Assembly: GCA_000611715.1 (NCBI GenBank)
Contig: AZYM01000115.1
Coordinates: 1-64,000, forward strand
Length of the DNA stretch: 64,000 nt
Direction of reading: 5' to 3'
Source of the DNA: Scolecobasidium constrictum UM 578
Taxonomy: Eukaryota; Ascomycota; Dothideomycetes; Venturiales; Sympoventuriaceae
Of the stretch, positions 1-11,132 are shown one piece after another. A model generated the notes under the pieces. The model searched no databases, had not been told where the DNA came from, and worked only from the letters and a program-made list of their open reading frames with translations. Within the stretch, counting starts at the first letter, position 1, and the number at the start of each line of letters is the position of its first letter. A program made the position numbers and the translations under genes.

Positions 1-446
1 GAGGAGAGAGGGGCATTTGTGCTGTTGAGCGCTGGGGCGAGTGAGACTTGAGCGAGTGGACCGGATGTCGTGTTCGTGGCCGTCCCATTCACCGTCCCAT
101 TGACGGGGAAGAAACTAATAGGACGATCACTCGCTACCGGGACAGCTACATCTTCCATCAGCCCATTCACCTACAAGCAATCAAAGACGGGAGGTGAAAT
201 CTTACCAGAGACAGAAATCGTAGGAGCCACAACCTCAGGCTCCTCGGCCTCGACCTCGTCACCACCGAGGAGAGCCAGCATCTCCTCGGGCGTCAGATCG
301 CCGAACCTGGGGATCTCGGGGATGGCGAGAAGGGCGCGGTCGCTGCCGGGGCGGACGACGAGGTCGACTTCGAGGGGGTCCGCATTGGGCAGAGGCGTGG
401 CCAGGGCACTGGCGGCGAGAGCAACGAGAACCAGGGAAGCGTACAT
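1..446 (-). CDS. Small secreted protein, 5' part only
   Basis: Unrecognised secreted protein whose 3' end lies beyond the left edge. The N-terminus is a clear signal peptide (MYASLVLVALAASALA), followed by a short acidic stretch with the segment LTPEEMLALLGG. Exon 1 is 446-206. A donor GTAAGA at 205 and an acceptor ending GGAAG at 152 give a 54-nt intron, and from 151 to the edge the frame stays open. The second exon reads a Ser/Thr/Asn-rich region with several N-glycosylation sequons (NGT, NGT, NTT, NST). A nearer TAG acceptor would run into a stop, so the 152 acceptor is preferred. A cell-wall or effector-like role is possible, but nothing identifies a family. The signal peptide is seen directly; the intron is inferred from frame and splice signals. 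Confidence 0.6.
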
Positions 447-2025
447 GACGGGCGAGCAAAGAGTGAACGAGGGACTGGAGTGAGTGGGTGGGAGGAGGTG
501 ATGGGGTACGGCATGGCAAGCGCAGGCACTTAAGCGGTTCGGCTCGAGAGCGGCGGAGACATGGAGTGTCTATTCTTGGAGCTCGAGGATGTACCTTTCT
601 CCTGATCCAGACGACTATGGACGAAGGTCGCCGAAGTCGTCATGCCCCGTCTGCATGTCTTATCGATATTCAGAAGCGTGCCAGAGAGGTTGTTGTCACC
701 CCGAACTTTCCCGGCACGATCCTGCGCCGGGCATCTGGTTTGGGAATTTGAGGCTCTGGGCATATGCAGGCACGCGGCCGCGTTGGCTGCTCCGGTCCAA
801 TGTTTTGTCAGAGCTGGAACGCTTCCCGAAGGCATCTCGATTGCGCACAACGTGAATCTAGGAGTGACTAGCACGAAGCTGCTCCGGCCATCTGTTCTGG
901 GGGTAGAGGTTCTGGGCAAATGCGAGGACGCGGCTGCTTCCGCGCACCCGCTCCAATACCTCATTCGTATCCAGGAACACATTCAATGATGTCGTTGGCG
1001 TGGAACACCACTCTTCAGGAACTTTCGTTCCGGCGGACCTGGATTGGGAACCTGAGGCTCTGGGCTTATGCAGGTACGCGCGAGATCTCGCCTGTGCGTC
1101 TGCATGGCTCTTTGATGGTCGGCAGAGCCGTTTGTGTGGCACGTCATTTCTCGGGATGTGCCAGCACGAGGCTATTCCGGGAACCGGGACTCTGGGACAC
1201 CACAGACTGGAGCTCCTCACTCGACTGACCTGGAAGTAGAATCGCGTTGATCCGATAAGTCGCGAAGATTACATGACATAAGTTGCCGTTCTGAGCGTTG
1301 AAGAGATTGTAGATTCAGCGACTTGTTGACCATAGCGATCTGAGCACTAATGCAGGTACAATACGAGCTTCCGTACGTCTCAGTGTTAGTCAGGAGACTA
1401 CCGAAGGGTCGTTTGCGTCCAACATCTCTCCTGCCACGGGAGCATCTCCGCCACCACTTGCGGACACCAAGAACAGGTCGCCGACAACTTCGGGGGACCC
1501 ATACGCGATGAGCATGCTAGAAGTCCACTTCTTCGTTCGTTCGAGCTGCACTCGCAGGCGAAGTCTATGGCGATGTCGTTGTTCCCGCTCCCATGTCTCG
1601 CAGAGATGGATCTAGACATGATCTCAGCGAACACAAATGCTCAGCCGCGAAGAAGATCTCCTGAAGCTGTTTGCCTTTGGCGACTTGGTGACGCATGTGG
1701 TGGTCTGGAAGTCCTCCGCACTACATTCCCCTGATCGAGATATGCGCCACACCCGAGGCAGTACGATCGCTTCAATAGTCAGAGAGCCTCAATCGTTAGT
1801 CAGAAGAGCCTGCAATAGCAACATCGCGTTTGCGAACAAAGAGACCTCATGTTGAGGTTGAGGGAGCTGCACCTGCGGCAAAGCGTTTGCGGACGAGCCT
1901 CCCATTAATTGGCGTTTTATTGCTCGGAGTCTGGCCCGAGCTTGTACTCAGCTCTCAGCTTGCGCATATGCTCTTGTGCGACGGGTACAGAGCATCGAGA
2001 CTTTGGAAGGTGAGCGTGAAGAGGT
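447..2025. other. Gene-free stretch containing a degenerate repeat array
   Basis: No convincing gene is seen. The open frames here are short, overlap on both strands and have no recognisable domains. The segment from about 640 to 1210 is a decayed tandem array described separately. The right end is the promoter of the hydrophobin-like gene. Confidence 0.6.
640..1210. repeat. Degenerate tandem array of ~150-bp units
   Basis: The best-conserved block reads approximately AGGCTCTGGGCATATGCAGG and recurs at 751-776, 907-932 and 1055-1080, with a partial copy near 1188. A second block of the form GCACGA..CT..TCCGG precedes each copy (about 712, 871, 1164; weaker near 1027). A third block starting GTCTGCATG is seen at about 650 and 1098. 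Spacings are about 156, 148 and 133 bp. Because they are not all multiples of three, the units do not share one reading frame, so this looks like a decayed non-coding or once-coding repeat rather than a repeat protein. Copies differ at many positions. Confidence 0.55.
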
Positions 2026-2037
2026 GTATAAGTATGC
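2026..2037 (+). promoter_or_regulatory. TATA box of the hydrophobin-like gene
   Basis: GTATAAGTATGC lies 159 bp before the ATG at 2185. The leader between them is CA-rich and T/C-rich, as in strongly expressed fungal genes. The same 12 bases occur at an equivalent position before the M35 protease gene. Confidence 0.55.
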
Positions 2038-2184
2038 TGCGCTGCCCTCGCTGATTTTGCTCTTCACCAAGCCGACTCCACTCGTTCAGCAACACAGCAA
2101 CCACAGCAATCTTCTCATCATCTTCCAACAGCATCAAAGCTTCTTCGCAATCAACTTCTCTTCGAGATCACTTCATCAGTCAAG

Positions 2185-2623
2185 ATGCTCTTCAACACCA
2201 AGACCGTTCTCATCGCCATCATGGCCGTTGCCGGTGCCAACGCCGCCGCTGCTCCTCAGCAGCGCCCAGGCCGTCCAGAGCCAGCTCGTCCAGTCCGCCC
2301 ATCCAACCCAACCTTCAACATGCAGTCCATCTCCTGCGGCGGCGGTGCCTCCCGTAAGTCTCAACTCCTGCTCCTCCAAACGATCATCATATACTAACGC
2401 GATTGGACCAGCATTCTGCTGCTCTCCCAACAACGTCAACGAGCAGGCCGGCTCCGGCGGCTTCCTGAACGACCAGGGCAACCAGAACGGCGGCACCACC
2501 TGCCGCGGCGGCCAGACCCAGTGCAACGCCGTCGTCGTCTGCTGCAACAACAACGGCCGCAACGCCCAGCAGGATTGCGGCGCAAACATCTCCATCCTCA
2601 ACGGCCCGATCCGCTTCGAGTAG
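2185..2623 (+). CDS. Hydrophobin-like small secreted cysteine-rich protein
   Basis: Exon 1 is 2185-2353, the intron is 2354-2411 (58 nt, GTAAGT...CAG, branch CTAAC at about 2392), and exon 2 is 2412-2623. The product is 126 aa. It has a signal peptide (hydrophobic core LIAIMAVAGANAAA), a Pro/Arg-rich spacer, then eight cysteines in the order C-CC-C-C-CC-C, which is the hydrophobin signature. Intervals are 7 residues between C1 and C2, 26 between C3 and C4, 6 between C4 and C5, 5 between C5 and C6, 10 between C7 and C8, and 14 residues to the end. The C1-C2 and C3-C4 gaps fit class I, but the C4-C5 loop is unusually short. Hydrophobins coat spores and hyphae with an amphipathic layer outside the cell. 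The pattern is seen directly; the class is an inference. A non-hydrophobin effector with the same spacing remains possible. Confidence 0.75.
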
Positions 2624-2773
2624 GCTCTTGTCTTGTCAAGCTTGACATACAATTACATGGCAGCTTGGCCATTTGACTTGGGGACGATTGCATGGTGATG
2701 TGGAAGGAGTTTCTTTTGTTGATGCAGAGGTGTGTTGATAGATGGGAGTGTTTGGAGCTGATGTTGAGGGGAC

Positions 2774-2791
2774 CTCTCTCTCTCTCTCTCT
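2774..2791. repeat. (CT)n microsatellite
   Basis: An uninterrupted CT dinucleotide run of about nine units, continuing into a T/C-rich tail, lies 3' of the hydrophobin-like gene. Confidence 0.85.
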
Positions 2792-2985
2792 TTTCTCTTC
2801 TGTGGCTTCTGGTCATTGTATTTGAGAAGGTGGAATGTGGTAATGTAGGGGTAGTGCTCGATATAGCTTGGAGAAATCTACTTTGCTTTCTTCATATCTT
2901 ATGATCTGCTTTTGCTATTTCTCTTCGTCAGGGATGATGCAGGTGACTGCTTGAGCAATTACGAAGAATGCTCGGCACATTTTTA

Positions 2986-5036
2986 TCACTGCATTGCAGA
3001 TGGTAGCTCAATCTGCGGCCAAAACACATCTTGCCAGTCAATCCACTGTCCACCGGTATCCATGAAGTCCAAGTCGAGATTGTTGTGGTCCAAGAAGTTT
3101 TGCAGTGGAGCTCCAGGCATGGGCGTCATTGGCATGGAGAGTTGGCCATGCTCCATACTTCGCGGTGTAGCCGGACCGAACGTGTTGTACGGCAGATTGT
3201 TCGTGTCAACAGCAGTCAGATGTTCCGCAAGCAACGTCTGTATAGCCTCGACATGCGTGCAAAACTCCCGAGCGCCATAATTGCCGCTACGCTCAAGCTG
3301 TGAGAGGAAAGAGCAGGCGAGAAGGAAGTCTTCACGATCATTGTTGGATCCATTTTCTCGCATCAGAGCAGAAAGTGCCAGAATAGTCGCCGACGAGAAC
3401 AGGAATTGCATGCTGAAGTAGTCGAATGTTGGGTAGGTGCCTTCGGTCCAGCATCGCTTGAGCCAACTCATCGATTGTCGCGCACACTGTATGCATGCTG
3501 ACGACAGTGAACGAACGGATTCTGACGGAACAGGTGCAGGCGTACCACTGTCGAGTGCGCTTTGCCGCTGGCGCAGCAGATGCAGAAGGATAGGCCGAGT
3601 GGTCACTACGACGGCTTGCAGATATGCTAGATGCTGGTATAGCACGTGCGCCTCGACTGGTGGACTGGTATCTGCTGGACCAACTCGTAAGTGTTCAGGC
3701 AGAGCATCGACCCAGTCGCGCATGGCTCGCACAGACACTTGCACTCGTTCCGAGAAAGAGGTAGCCTGCCGCTTTCGTACGTACAAAGTATTGACTGCGT
3801 GATTATGCATTTTCGCAAGCTTGATCGCGAATACGATGTACTCCGCATCCTCAAAATCGTCTTTCTCATCTTCCGGCACAGCTTCATTCGACGGCCACGG
3901 CATCTCAATAGTCTCATCCGGAATGGCAGGTGGCCAGCCGACCTTGCTGCACCAAGCACGATCCAGCCGGTATGCAGTCCAAAAGAGGCGACATCGATGT
4001 TCGCGCAGCGCGCGATCTCGAAGCTGAGTCTCGCTGATGTCGATGTGGAGACCTAGGATGACTCCGATGCGCACCGCTTGACTTGCAAGTGCGATGGAAG
4101 TGTGCCGGCGATTGACTGCGGCTGAACAAAAGGACAGGAGCAGGTAGATCTCAATGACTTGCAGACTCGGCCGTTCAGATGGCATGTACATAAGTCGCAT
4201 GGCCCTTGCCCAGTATCGCGATCCGGGGAAAGGACGATTGGGCAAAGCAGATCTTGCCGAGTATGCTTCGCCGATGGCAAGCAAAGCCCAGATCTGAGCT
4301 TGCGTGAGCCAATCACAAGACTGCGGATCCTTGATCAGGCGCTCGACGTCCTTCATGACAACACTCCGACGGACCATATGGAATGTCTTTGAGAACGTCT
4401 TGAGCGCGACATCGACCAAAAATTTGAGATGCGATGGACTCGGCCAGTCGAGCGGCTGCTCAGCAAGAGATCGAAGCGCATCGTCTGATACGTATTGGAT
4501 GCGTGGGAGATGGCTCACAGGCTGCTTGGATACTGCTTGTCTTAGACGCGTTGCAAAGGCGGCATCCGCTGCTTCGCCGATATAAATTGGCAGATCGACA
4601 GCATGGAATGGCATGAACCATGGTCGTTCTTCGATCAGAGGATTGCGGTCGGCATTGTCTGCTCGAGGCAGTAAGGCAGTAGCGCTCTGCACGGAAGAGG
4701 CTGTTGCAACTGGACTCGTTCTTTGGGCGACGAGTGCTGAGAGGCGCTTGTTCTCCTCGAGGATCTTATCCAGATATCTTCGATCATATCAGTAAGATGA
4801 GAAGTGGTGGTTGTGTGTCCCCTACTTTTGCCCGACTTTCGTCTTCCGATCCTTAACGGGGTACGAGCATTGTATTTGTGCTGATACACAGGTACTGCAT
4901 TTCGGACGCTCGCCCGAGCATTTGATCTTCTTCTTATGACATTCTTGACATCTGAAATCGCGTTAGTAGACACAAGCAGCGGACATCCCACAAATTTGAC
5001 TCACGCTACGATTCTCTTCACCGCTGATGTTGGCAT
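2986..5036 (-). CDS. Zn2Cys6 transcription factor with fungal-specific TF domain
   Basis: Three exons, 5036-5005, 4951-4826 and 4777-2986, joined by 53- and 48-nt introns, give 649 aa. The first intron has a CTAAC branch site. The second intron contains the stops that would otherwise separate the DNA-binding part. Residues C12, C15, C22, C29, C32 and C39 form C-x2-C-x6-C-x6-C-x2-C-x6-C, a Gal4-type binuclear zinc cluster, preceded by KRIVA. A short Leu/Glu-rich linker (about 60-75) suggests a dimerising coiled coil. Most of the rest matches the fungal-specific transcription-factor domain (segments such as LTQAQIWALLAIGEAY and HRCRLFWTAYRLDR). Its 5' end faces the MFS transporter gene across 464 bp, so it probably regulates that gene; this is an inference from layout. 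The start at 5036 is the ATG that keeps the zinc cluster in frame. Confidence 0.88.
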
Positions 5037-5500
5037 TGAGGCCTGTGAATGCCGTGCTGGGCAGGAGCATTGTTAAGCACAGCGAAAGAGATTGTGGAGC
5101 CGGCGAAGATCGATCGGTTTGCCGGATGACTCCTCAAGATGGTACGGAGCCAATTAACCAACGCGCTTCAGATGGGTGGGCGGAGCAGGGGTGCATGTAG
5201 CAGATTCTCCGTGGTTCGGCCAAATCTCAGCATCCGCCGGCCTGCTTCCCCAACATACAGGCATCGTCCGCAAATTCTGTTCAGCACTAACCATTCATAG
5301 CATTCACCACTCTTTAGAGACTTCTACGGACCCGCAATGACTACTGGTTGCTGCGATACTATTGCGAATATGCGCCCTACATTTCTAAAGCACCGTGTCT
5401 GCTCGGTGTGTATGGCCGGGCGCGATGGAACATATATGGTCTAGATTTCCCAGAAATCTGTTCACGATGTCAAATATCAGTAATCCTCATAGCCGAAAAG
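5037..5500. promoter_or_regulatory. Divergent promoter region, regulator / MFS transporter
   Basis: 464 bp between the starts of the Zn2Cys6 regulator and the MFS gene. A CGG-containing stretch (CCGCCGG near 5233) could serve a zinc-cluster protein, but no paired CGG site was established. The frame upstream of 5501 is open back to about 5348, but the ATG at 5501 begins the conserved protein. Confidence 0.4.
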
Positions 5501-7113
5501 ATGGTCTACTCCAAGTTTCAGGACTCCGAAAAGGGTCTTGAAGCTCCCACTCCCTCTCCAGCGAGCTCAGTCTCCGATCTGGAAGAGCATTCGCCTGGCT
5601 ACGATGCACCAAGCATTCAGAAATGGCTTGTCGTCTTTGTGACTAGTTTAGTCACGTCGACAGCATGCTTCAGCAGTACATCTCTGATGTCTGCTGCGAC
5701 GATGATTGCGGACGAATTTGGCACGACGCCAGAAGTCATCAATGCGTCCAACTCTGGCCTGTTGATAGCCATGGGCCTGTCACCCTTTCTGTATGGGCCA
5801 TTGGTATCGCTTGTTGGCAGGTTGTACAGCTTCAACGCTTGCATCCTCATGCTGCTTGTGTGGACGACTGCTGCCTCTGTGGCGCCAACTTTGGCAACGT
5901 TCATCACGTTCCGCGTGCTCTCAGGCTTTCAAGGCACATTCTTCCATGTCGCGTCTCAAGCAATTCTGGCAGAATACTTTCCCCCTGTGCAGCGCGGCAC
6001 AGCAACTGGCTGGTTCCTCGCCGGTACAGTACTCGGACCACCTTTGGGTAAAACTGCCACCCGACCACGCATTTCCAACGACTGACAACCGGCAGGGCCT
6101 TTCACAGCAGGCGTGATCACTGAGTACACGACCTGGAGAGCTATCCTGTGGCTTCAATGTGGCATGATCGCTTTAAGTCTTGTTCTGTCGTTCTTCATCC
6201 TCGGCAGAGCTGGCAAGCCTCCATCCGTGCCAGACCATTCGATCAAGACCATCACGCACGAGTTCAACCCGTCAAGGGTCATCACGCTGATGCGGTACCC
6301 GAACTTGTTCTTAACGGTACGTTTTCGTCCATGCGTGTAGCATTCCTCACTAACTACCGATATAGGATGTTGCTGCAGGCTTGCTTGCCTTTTCACAATA
6401 CGCAATGCTGGCTACGCCTCGACATATCCTGGTAAATGAATATAACCTGAACTCGCCCTTGACATCCGGCCTTTTCTTCCTGTCTCCGGCTTCTGGCTTC
6501 CTCATTGGAACTTTGATTGGTGGCCGATTCTCCGACAAGGTGGGTTTATGTGGTCACTCCGCTCAAGTACCAGCTAACGGATATGCAGACTGTCCGCAAA
6601 TGGATAGACATTCGAAATGGTCTGCGTCTACCGCAAGACAGGCTCCGCAGTGGCTACGCCTTTTGGTTCGCTTTGATACCCGTTCCAGTACTTTTGTTCG
6701 GATGGTGCATTGATCAGCATATCGGCGGTCTACCTCTGGCGATCGTCACTGCCTTCTTCGCTTCGATCGGAATCATGGGAGCTTTCGCAGGCGTCAACAC
6801 ATACTGCGCCGAGGTGTTCCCGCAAACGCGACAGGAGGCGATTGCTACAAAGTATGTGATACAGTATATGATCACAGCGGCGGCAACAGGTGCCGCTATA
6901 CCAATGATCGATGCTGTCGGCGTCGGCTTGCAGACCACGATCAGTGTAATCATGGTGCTTGTTGGTGGTGTCTTGTGTGTCACCACCGCGTGGTATGGCA
7001 TCGACATGCAAAATTGGGTCGACAAGAGGTGGCCTGCGGCTGGTCGAGGTTTTGAGAAGCCGGAAGACATGTACGGCGGGTCAGCGCTGAAGCATACGAT
7101 GTCAGCGCCCTGA
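5501..7113 (+). CDS. MFS transporter, DHA1 drug:proton antiporter type
   Basis: Four exons, 5501-6047, 6096-6316, 6366-6539 and 6589-7113, give 488 aa. All three introns are 48-49 nt with GT...AG ends, and the second and third have CTAAC sites. The N-terminal 40 residues are cytosolic and Ser/Pro-rich. About twelve hydrophobic segments follow, with a degenerate motif A (GPLVSLVGR) and the motif-C-like stretch AGTVLGPPLGPFTAG typical of DHA1 exporters. The membrane part is split by a central loop around the exon 3/4 junction (GGRFSDK, TVRKWID). Likely role: plasma-membrane efflux of a toxic or secreted small molecule, driven by protons. The substrate cannot be read from sequence. The divergent regulator suggests a self-contained efflux module. 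Confidence 0.87.
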
Positions 7114-7214
7114 TCATCTGACTGCAATTAGTCACGGCTTTTGCATCATAGTTTGGAGTACGGTAACGAAAAGCTGATCGGGTAATAGTAATAGTAATGT
7201 GCATATGAGAAGCA

Positions 7215-9263
7215 TCAAGTCTCGATTGACGAGTACAGCCAACCTATCCGTTTTCTCTCAAAGCCAATCCGCCTCGAAGGTTGGTCAGACTTGCGACCAT
7301 GATATTCCGTGAACAGCTTGTCGAATTCCTCAGGCGGGTGAACATGGCTCGGTCCGGTCAAAGCATGGCTGTCTATGTCCTCAAAGCTCGTTACAATCAA
7401 GCCAGCAATGCTCAGCTTGGATTGAATGTCTGCCACATCGTCATCCAAGCTCCATAGCGCGAGCACCGTCAGACCAGCTGCAGCAACGACCAGGAGCATC
7501 GCAAGTCCAGTTAAAGTCCACAATGGTGCGGGCGGAACACAAGCGAGTAATTGCTGTCTTCGAAGCTGGTAATCCTGTGCTCCAATGCTAGTGAGCGCCG
7601 CAGTACTGAACGCCAGCGTGATCTTGCTGTGCGCGTCGGCATACCGTTTCTCGAACTCGGTAACCGAATTGGAAGAGAAAAGAGCCGAGACGTACTCGCC
7701 TCGCATGATGCTGCCGATACCTGGCGTGTTTTGTTGGAGATTGCCACGACCAAGTATAAACACTAATGGGCCATTAACGTTCTGAGAGATGTCTGTGTTG
7801 GACAAAATCGCATTCTCGATCGCGATTGTGCCATTGACCGAGCGATATGTGACGTTGTGGACGGCGGTCGAGCATTGAAGCAAGCTGAATGTGGCAAAGA
7901 GATTCGCTTGTACCATCCGTGGATCGTTCTCTAGGCTTTCGAGAAGCGGTCCTTGTGAGAAGGCTTGCAAGGTGTGCTTGTACGGATTTGGTGTGTTGTA
8001 CATGATGTCCGCAGTCTCAGGGGGCATTTCGTTTGGAGCTATGGTCCAGCTCCAAGGTACAGCACCAGCATAACCACCGAACTTGCCGGAGAAGTTTGGC
8101 GAGTATCCAGTGGAAGAGTTGCAATTGAAATCGCAGTTCTGCGACATAGCTGCATGGCAAGAATTGACGCAATCTGTCATGATATTCTTGCAGAGCGTCG
8201 ACACTCCGATACTTTCTGCTCTCCAATCCGAAAGTGGATCTGGCCGTGCGGGTAGGAGTATGGCCATGGAAGTATCGTTATGGTCGGCTATTGTGACATT
8301 GGATACCAGTCCGGAGCCCACAGCCATCATATGCCCCTCGGAAGCATTGCGTACGTAGAACAGGAGGTCTGAGACACCGACACTGCAGGGGATCCGATCA
8401 TTCGCCAATGGATTCACTGGGGTAAAGATAGGATTGATCTCGCCGTTCAGAAAGTTATTCAGGCAATCTGCAGACAATTGTCGGCCGTATGTGAGTTCGC
8501 CAGCTGGACGAGCTTCAAACGTGTCCCACAGAACAGTCGTCGTTGCTTCATGGAACCAGAGATCCGCAAGCTGTATGAGTAGACTACAGTTGGGTCAGTA
8601 TTTGAATTGATTAGGAAGCGAACTAATGGTTTACCCAAGGACGAGAAGACTGAAAAGCGCGACCACGGCTATCTTCAGCTCCTTGCTCATACGCCTGACC
8701 CTTTGCTTCCGCCAGCCAAATGTGTACAAACACCAGTCCCACAAAGGTCCGACACCACCGCCGACGACCCCGATGAATAGACTCAGCTGCTTCGGAGTCG
8801 GGAGCTGATTCCTGTGATGGAGCGAACGTCCTTTGATCGCTCGCGCAAGCCAGAATGATAGCAGGAACATCAAAAACCCTGCAACAAGGTTTGCAATTGT
8901 AGAGGTCCAAGTACCAGGTATCACAAGTGTCGTGGCGCTGAAGTCGACCAAGTATGCTGGTGCGCTACATGGCTGGTCGCTGCCGTTAAATGGGAAAATG
9001 CCGTTGCCTGTGGCACGATCGACTCGATGTGTTGAGATTACCACAAGTAACGCGATAATGATGCCGCAGATTGGAATGACCACAGCTGCGAACGCAAGAA
9101 GAATTAATGTGCGCGCTGATTTCGTGACATCGGCGCGTTTGCTTCTCGCGATCTTCGAGGGAGGCAAGCTGGCTGTGGAAGCTGGGAGTGATGGCTCCTG
9201 GGCTGCCTCGTTGTCCACGTGAGCAGATGGTTCATGGTCCTGTAATGGGATATACGTCGCCAT
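7215..9263 (-). CDS. Multi-pass membrane glycoprotein of unknown function
   Basis: Exon 1 is 9263-8635, the intron is 8634-8584 (51 nt, GTAAAC...TAG with a CTGAC site), and exon 2 is 8583-7215, giving 665 aa. Hydrophobic segments are visible at about 50-76, 118-142, 156-175 and 189-212, then a long soluble domain (about 215-550), then a final membrane helix near 560-585 and a cytosolic tail. The soluble domain has a cysteine cluster (around MTDCVNSCHAAMSQNC) and many N-x-S/T sequons, so it is probably extracellular or lumenal. I do not recognise a named family. The architecture resembles uncharacterised membrane proteins common in Dothideomycetes and Eurotiomycetes. It is transcribed towards the MFS gene, with 101 bp between the two ends. 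Confidence 0.78.
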
Positions 9264-9766
9264 GATGGCAACTTTGGCAATCCGAATAGATCATCTTATA
9301 TGCGCGTGCGACTTAAATGGAGAGGACGAGCGTCTAAATAAAGACCCTAGGTAAAGCCACAGTCTCGATTGGCACAGCCATGCCAGGGTAGGCCTGATGA
9401 CGAGGCCTTCGCAATGGCATTACAAAGACACATTGTGATAAGGTCGAGTTCAGTGTTTGCGAGACTCTGCCCCTGTGGTTGAAACCATCGGCGTCTACTG
9501 AAGGAAAAGGAGACCAAGTGGTGCGGGTGGGAGCCGAGCTGAAAAGGAATGGGACTTGCGGGACTCGGGCCGAAGCGTGCGCGTGTGCCTCAGGCCTTCA
9601 GGCCCCTTTATCCTTCATCTTCTCATTTGCTCGCGAATTCGCTCTTCTGCTTCGATTCGTGCAATTTTTTCGAATCAAGATCATCGTATCGAGAGCATGC
9701 GCTCATCACTTAGTGAGCTCAATGTCGCTTGATGAACACAGATGGAAGAGAACCTCAGCTTCTAAT
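9264..9766. other. Intergenic, nothing recognised
   Basis: This is the promoter side of the membrane-protein gene and the 3' side of the dehydrogenase gene. A small open frame from 9479 has no recognisable features. Confidence 0.5.
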
Positions 9767-10564
9767 TCACCACGGATATGTACCATCCTTGTGCACGAAC
9801 TTTCCAACATCATTGTCTCTATCACCGCGTATGACAGCCAGGACCAATTGGCCGGATGTTTCTGCTGAAGCAGCCTTTCCCCAGCCCGTCCGACTGTCCT
9901 CGTCCTTACCTCTCAAGTTCGACACGACAAATCCCGGACATACAGCAAAAACCTTCAGACCCTTTCTACCATATTCCACATTCTCCCAGACTGCCAGCAT
10001 GTTCATCGCAGCTTTGCTAATTCGGTATGCTTCTTCGCCTTCGAATGTCGGACTTGCGCCCATAGCCCTTTCGATAGAGCCAGCACCCGAGCTGATGTAT
10101 ACAGAGTACGGATTGGAGCTCTTCAGCAATAATGGTCGGAATGCTTTAGAAACAAGAGCTGCCCCGAGTACATTGGTCGTGAATGTGCTAGTCATGCGAG
10201 TCTGGAGATCCTGCTTCAGACCGCCCACGCCGGCATTATTGACAAGGACATCGAGGGATCCGATCTCCTTCTCAACTCGTGCTGCGGCTTGGGTCACAGA
10301 ATCATTGTCTGTGACATCAAGCTTCAAAGGTGTGATTCTGCTTTCGGCATTGGCACTGGAAGTCCCGATCTCAGATGCAGCTTTGTCGATGGCCTCTTGG
10401 TTCCGACCTGCAACGATGACATGATACCCTTCTTTCGAGTCTGCAAGTACTTTGGCAATAGCGTACCCTATGCCTGAGTTCGCACCTAATGGGTCAATCA
10501 GCAGTTTGCCAAATCACAACTTCAAATCTGACCTACCAGTGATTAGCACAGTTCTGGGAGCCAT
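9767..10564 (-). CDS. Short-chain dehydrogenase/reductase
   Basis: Exon 1 is 10564-10537, the intron is 10536-10486 (51 nt, GTAGGT...TTAG), and exon 2 is 10485-9767, giving 248 aa, the usual length of a classical SDR. The Rossmann motif TGANSGIG is at residues 9-16 and is created only by splicing. NNAG is at 92-95, the catalytic Ser is in YISSGAGS at about 142, and Tyr163 and Lys167 lie in EAYRISK. It should catalyse NAD(P)H-dependent oxidation or reduction of a carbonyl/alcohol substrate. It looks closest to the small C-factor/sniffer-like carbonyl reductases, which is an inference. It is divergent from the alpha/beta hydrolase gene, so the two may share regulation. Confidence 0.88.
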
Positions 10565-11132
10565 TTGCGCAGTGTTGGCGCAGAGTTTGAATGGTATAGT
10601 GGGCGGTAGTATGGGAAAATGGATACTTGAGCACTAAAGTGTGCAATGGATGTACTTTATACTTTCATGGCTTCACGAAAAAGGAATCCCGAAAGGGCAT
10701 CCTGAATGGCTGCTCTGACCTCGTTGTCCGAGATGGAGTTAGTTCATATGGCCGAACTTTAGATCCGATCTGTAGCTGATTGGACTGGGTTCGGCTTCAT
10801 CTCGCACACTAGACCTGAAGACGACAAAAGGAACCGGACAAAGTTCGTGCACCGGCCGTTCGGAAGAGACGAAAGAGTATCAATGCCTCCCGCGTCGGGT
10901 ATGACTGACCTTATGTAAGCTACTAGGCACGTGTCGCGTCAGCAGAGTCCCCGACGCACAGCAAAGACCCTTCAGCCTCCAGCTTGTGCTCTGCATTTCA
11001 CAAACCAAAGCCAAGGATAGGCCCCTTGTAAGGGGAACCAAGAACCAGGGTTGACAACTCCTTCGCTGGGCATCAAAATTGCAAGCTGCTCGTGTACACA
11101 CATCGGAGACATAACTGGTCCTCATCTGGTCG
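10565..11132. promoter_or_regulatory. Divergent promoter region, SDR / hydrolase
   Basis: 568 bp between two divergent starts. The only notable short element seen is a CACGTG E-box within the stretch around 10927-10933. There is no clear TATA box. Confidence 0.35.

Noticed and set aside
530..1220. Overlapping minus-strand frames (530-982 and 858-1220) that contain related peptide segments
   Set aside because: The similarity comes from the underlying DNA repeat, the unit spacings are not multiples of three, and no start, splice pattern or domain supports a protein.
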